From: Asaia bogorensis
GTDB taxonomy: Bacteria > Pseudomonadota > Alphaproteobacteria > Acetobacterales > Acetobacteraceae
Length of the DNA stretch: 9,037 nucleotides
Direction of reading: 5' to 3'
NCBI GenBank assembly: GCA_945886995.1
Contig: CAMCZJ010000127.1
Coordinates: 1 to 9,037 of the forward strand
Below, piece by piece: positions 6,487-9,037 of the stretch (its first letter is position 1; every line of letters begins with the position of its first letter). The translations under genes and the position numbers were made by a program. The notes beneath the pieces are model-generated. The model saw only the letters and a list, made by a program, of their open reading frames with translations, ran no database searches and had not been told where the DNA came from.

Positions 6487-8715
6487 ATGTCAGAACTCGA
6501 AATCGTCTGGACCAAGGTGGATGAAGCGCCGGCCTTGGCGACCTATTCCCTGCTGCCCATCGTGGAATCCTTCGTGGGTGTCGCCGGCGTGAAGATGAGC
6601 CTCAAGGATATTTCGCTGACGGGGCGCATCCTGGCGAATTTCCCGGAAAACCTGACACCTGAGCAGCGGGTGAATGATGAACTCGCGGAACTCGGCAAGC
6701 TCGCCCTGAAGCCGGAAGCCAATATCATCAAGCTGCCGAATATCTCGGCCTCTGTTCCGCAGCTTAAGGCCGCGATCAAGGAATTGCAGGGCAAGGGCTA
6801 CAAGGTGCCGGATTATCCCGACAACCCCAGCAATGATGCCGAGAAGGAAATCCGCGCCCGCTATGGGAAAGTGCTCGGCAGCGCCGTGAACCCAGTGCTC
6901 CGTGAAGGTAATTCGGACCGCCGCGCGGCGGGTGCCGTGAAGCAATATGCGCGCAACAACCCGCATAAAATGGGCGCCTGGTCGAAGGATTCCAAATCCC
7001 ATGTCGCCTATATGCCGGGCGGGGATTTCTATGGCTCGGAAGTGGCCACCACCATCACGGCGCCGACCAATGCGCGTATTGAATTGGTAGCGAAGGATGC
7101 CAGCGTCACGGTCCTCAAGGCCAAGACACCTTTGATCGCGGGCGAAATCATTGATGCCTCCGTGATGAGCCGCAAGGCCTTACGCGCTTTCCTCGCGGAA
7201 CAGATTGATGCCGCGAAGCGCGAAGGGGTGCTGTTTTCCGTGCACCTTAAGGCCACCATGATGAAGATCTCCGATCCCATCCTGTTCGGCCATGCGGTTT
7301 CGGTGTTTTTCGCCGATGTCTTCCAAAAGCATGGCGCCACGCTCACGCGCCTTGGCGTCAACCCGAATAACGGCGTTGGCGATATGCTGGCCAAGATCGA
7401 AACCCTGCCGGATGCCGAGAAGGCCGCGATCCTGGCGGATATTGACGCCACCTATAAGGCACGCCCGCCACTTGCCATGGTGAATTCCGACCGCGGCATC
7501 ACCAATCTGCATGTCTCGAGCGATACCATTATTGACGCTTCCATGCCCGCGATGATCCGTGAATCGGGCAAGATGTGGGGCCCGGATGGCAAGCTGCATG
7601 ATACCCTGGCAGTGATCCCGGACCGCTGCTATGCGCGGCTGTTCCAGACCGTGATTGAAGACTGCAAGGCCAATGGCGCTTTTGATCCAAAGACCATGGG
7701 CACAGTTCCCAACGTCGGGCTGATGGCGCAGCAGGCTGAGGAATATGGCTCCCACGACAAGACATTCGAACTGACTGCGGATGGGGAAGTGCGTGTTGTC
7801 GCCGATGATGGGACGGTTCTGCTTTCGTGCCCCGTCGAGACCGGCGATGTCTTCCGCATGTGCCAGGTGAAGGATGCGCCCATTCAGGATTGGGTGAAGC
7901 TTGGCGTGCGTCGCGCACGGCTCACCAATGCCCCCGCGGTCTTCTGGCTGGATGCGAACCGCGCGCATGATGCGCAGTTGATCATCAAGGTTCAGAAATA
8001 CCTGAAGGATCACGATACCTCAGGGCTTGATATCCGCATTCTGGGGTCGGTTGAGGCGATGCAATTCTCGCTCGACCGTATTCGCAAGGGGCTTGATACC
8101 ATCTCGGTCACGGGCAATGTGCTGCGCGATTATTTGACCGATCTTTTCCCGATTATGGAACTCGGCACCTCGGCCAAGATGCTTTCCATCGTGCCCTTGC
8201 TGAATGGCGGTGGTTTGTTTGAGACCGGCGCGGGCGGCTCAGCGCCGAAGCATGTCGAACAATTCCAGGGAGAGGGTTATCTCCGCTGGGATTCGCTTGG
8301 CGAGTTTCTGGCCCTTGGCGCTTCGCTTGAGCATCTGGCGCAGACCACGAATAGCGAAGACGTGAAGGTGTTGGCCGAAACGCTCGATGAAGCCAATGGC
8401 AGGATCCTGGAATACAACCGCTCACCCGCGCGCAAAGTGGGCGAGATTGATAATCGAGGCAGCCATTTCTACCTCGCCCTTTACTGGGCGCAGGCTTTGG
8501 CCGCGCGCGACAATAGCTCTGGCCTTGCCGCGCGTTTCAAGCCGCTTGCGGATCTGCTCTCGGCCAATGAGAAGAAGATTTATGAGGAGCTGATCGCTGC
8601 CCAAGGCAAGCCGCAGGAATTGGGCGGGTATTACCGGCCTGATGATGCGAAAACCTCGGCGGCGATGCGCCCAAGCAAGACCTTGAATGATGCTTTGGCG
8701 ACGCTAAAGGGCTGA
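6487..8715 (+). CDS. icd: Isocitrate dehydrogenase, NADP-dependent, monomeric type
   Basis: A 742-residue monomeric isocitrate dehydrogenase, the family's usual length, catalysing isocitrate plus NADP to 2-oxoglutarate, CO2 and NADPH in the cytosol (TCA cycle). From ATG 6487 the ligand residues fall on the same numbers as I recall for the Azotobacter vinelandii structure. For isocitrate these are Asn85, Ser132, Arg139, Arg145, Lys255, Tyr420 and Arg547; for the metal, Asp350, Asp548 and Asp552; for the NADP 2'-phosphate, His589, Arg600 and Arg649. The signature blocks GSAVNPVLREGNSDRR and GITNLHVSSDTIIDASMPAMIR are intact. An in-frame GTG at 6451 would add 12 residues, but GGAAGG seven bases before ATG 6487 and the residue numbering decide for the shorter form. 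The 177-base leader suggests its own promoter. It is unrelated in sequence to the common dimeric icd. Confidence 0.97.
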   Translation: MSELEIVWTKVDEAPALATYSLLPIVESFVGVAGVKMSLKDISLTGRILANFPENLTPEQRVNDELAELGKLALKPEANIIKLPNISASVPQLKAAIKELQGKGYKVPDYPDNPSNDAEKEIRARYGKVLGSAVNPVLREGNSDRRAAGAVKQYARNNPHKMGAWSKDSKSHVAYMPGGDFYGSEVATTITAPTNARIELVAKDASVTVLKAKTPLIAGEIIDASVMSRKALRAFLAEQIDAAKREGVLFSVHLKATMMKISDPILFGHAVSVFFADVFQKHGATLTRLGVNPNNGVGDMLAKIETLPDAEKAAILADIDATYKARPPLAMVNSDRGITNLHVSSDTIIDASMPAMIRESGKMWGPDGKLHDTLAVIPDRCYARLFQTVIEDCKANGAFDPKTMGTVPNVGLMAQQAEEYGSHDKTFELTADGEVRVVADDGTVLLSCPVETGDVFRMCQVKDAPIQDWVKLGVRRARLTNAPAVFWLDANRAHDAQLIIKVQKYLKDHDTSGLDIRILGSVEAMQFSLDRIRKGLDTISVTGNVLRDYLTDLFPIMELGTSAKMLSIVPLLNGGGLFETGAGGSAPKHVEQFQGEGYLRWDSLGEFLALGASLEHLAQTTNSEDVKVLAETLDEANGRILEYNRSPARKVGEIDNRGSHFYLALYWAQALAARDNSSGLAARFKPLADLLSANEKKIYEELIAAQGKPQELGGYYRPDDAKTSAAMRPSKTLNDALATLKG

Positions 8716-8731
8716 GCCGACTAAATCCGGG

Positions 8732-8760
8732 TAACCTGATCCCTTCGGCGGATCAGGTTA
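8732..8760. terminator. Perfect inverted repeat between convergent genes, probable bidirectional terminator
   Basis: TAACCTGATCC (8732-8742) and GGATCAGGTTA (8750-8760) form a perfect 11-base-pair stem around seven bases, in which C-TTCG-G can form a stable tetraloop with one bulged base. It lies 16 bases after the isocitrate dehydrogenase stop and 25 bases beyond the stop of the opposing acetyltransferase gene, the usual place for a shared terminator. Neither side has a T-tract, so termination would rest on the stem, or it may mainly protect the 3' ends. Confidence 0.65.
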
Positions 8761-8785
8761 TCGCGCGCTATGGCACAAAGACCCG

Positions 8786-9037
8786 CTATAGGGCCTTTCG
8801 CAACCACACCCGCGCATGGCCGGCGGGCATGCCTTCCAGCTTGCCGAATTCCACATAGCCATTGCGCTTCCAGAAGCTTGGCGCCTGGAAGCTGAACGTA
8901 TCCGTATAAGCATTGGTGCATCCGCGTTCGCGGCCAATCGCCTCAGCACGTTGCAGCAATTCCTCACCAATACCGCGCCGGCGCACGCCGCGTTCCAGGT
9001 AAAGCCAATCAATGAACAGCCAACCCCAGAAGGTCAG
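8786..9037 (-). CDS. GNAT-family N-acetyltransferase, C-terminal part (partial)
   Basis: Reading leftward from the right edge, the frame is open from 9037 and ends at TAG (8788-8786), giving 83 residues of the C-terminal half. The segment VRRRGIGEELLQRAE is the acetyl-CoA pyrophosphate-binding motif A (R-x-x-G-x-G). YTDTFSFQAPSFWKRNGYVEFG is the motif B region, in which the side chains around FWKRNGY are typical of GNATs. It would transfer an acetyl group from acetyl-CoA to an amine; the acceptor cannot be told. GTG 8986 could be misread as a start, but the reading continues upstream (WGWLFIDWLYLERG), which is the expected beta strand before motif A, so the true start is beyond the window. 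It is convergent with the isocitrate dehydrogenase gene and functionally unrelated as far as can be seen. Confidence 0.85.
   Translation of the reverse strand: MTFWGWLFIDWLYLERGVRRRGIGEELLQRAEAIGRERGCTNAYTDTFSFQAPSFWKRNGYVEFGKLEGMPAGHARVWLRKAL

Noticed and set aside
7180..8013. A 277-codon open frame on the minus strand inside icd
   Set aside because: It is antisense to a fully conserved enzyme, has no recognisable domain, and is explained by GC-rich codon bias.
1..9037. tRNA, CRISPR, insertion sequence, prophage or defence system
   Set aside because: Intergenic gaps are short and contain no cloverleaf, regularly spaced repeats or transposase. All long frames are metabolic or envelope genes of uniform composition.

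Overview
The window is moderately GC-rich (my estimate is low 60s percent), densely coded bacterial chromosome. The families present (an HcnABC/LhpBFE-type three-subunit flavin dehydrogenase, a YcbB-like L,D-transpeptidase, a GalE, a monomeric NADP isocitrate dehydrogenase) and the base composition suggest a Gram-negative proteobacterium. An alphaproteobacterium is most likely, perhaps Rhodospirillales/Acetobacteraceae-like; that placement is an inference. I see no mobile element, CRISPR array, tRNA or rRNA.

Layout: (1) 1-32, minus: the first ten codons or so of a divergent gene that runs off the left edge. (2) 33-137: a short divergent intergenic region with a small inverted repeat. (3) 138-3737, plus: an apparent operon of a short-chain dehydrogenase followed by a DAO-type FAD subunit, a 98-aa [2Fe-2S] subunit and a pyridine-nucleotide-disulfide-reductase-like FAD subunit with a BFD-like C-terminal cysteine cluster. 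The last three overlap by 1 and 4 bases. Together they look like a heterotrimeric amine/imino-acid or opine-type dehydrogenase whose substrate cannot be read from the sequence. (4) 3789-5294, plus: an exported L,D-transpeptidase (peptidoglycan 3-3 cross-linking family). (5) 5317-6309, plus: galE. (6) 6310-6486: a 177-base gap with a GC-rich two-part hairpin and no clear promoter. (7) 6487-8715, plus: monomeric NADP-dependent isocitrate dehydrogenase with every expected active-site residue at the position known from the Azotobacter enzyme. (8) 8732-8760: a perfect 11-bp inverted repeat between convergent genes. (9) 8786-9037, minus: the C-terminal part of a GNAT acetyltransferase, cut by the right edge.

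The genes fall into three functional blocks. The SDR and flavin trimer are probably a catabolic oxidation module that feeds electrons to a carrier or the respiratory chain. The transpeptidase and galE concern the cell envelope. Isocitrate dehydrogenase is central metabolism and an NADPH source. I find no convincing wholly new system. The points most worth a second look are the unassigned substrate of the flavin trimer, and the junction in front of its first gene, where the ribosome-binding site lies in the arm of a perfect hairpin and ideally serves only a four-codon minicistron that overlaps the real start.
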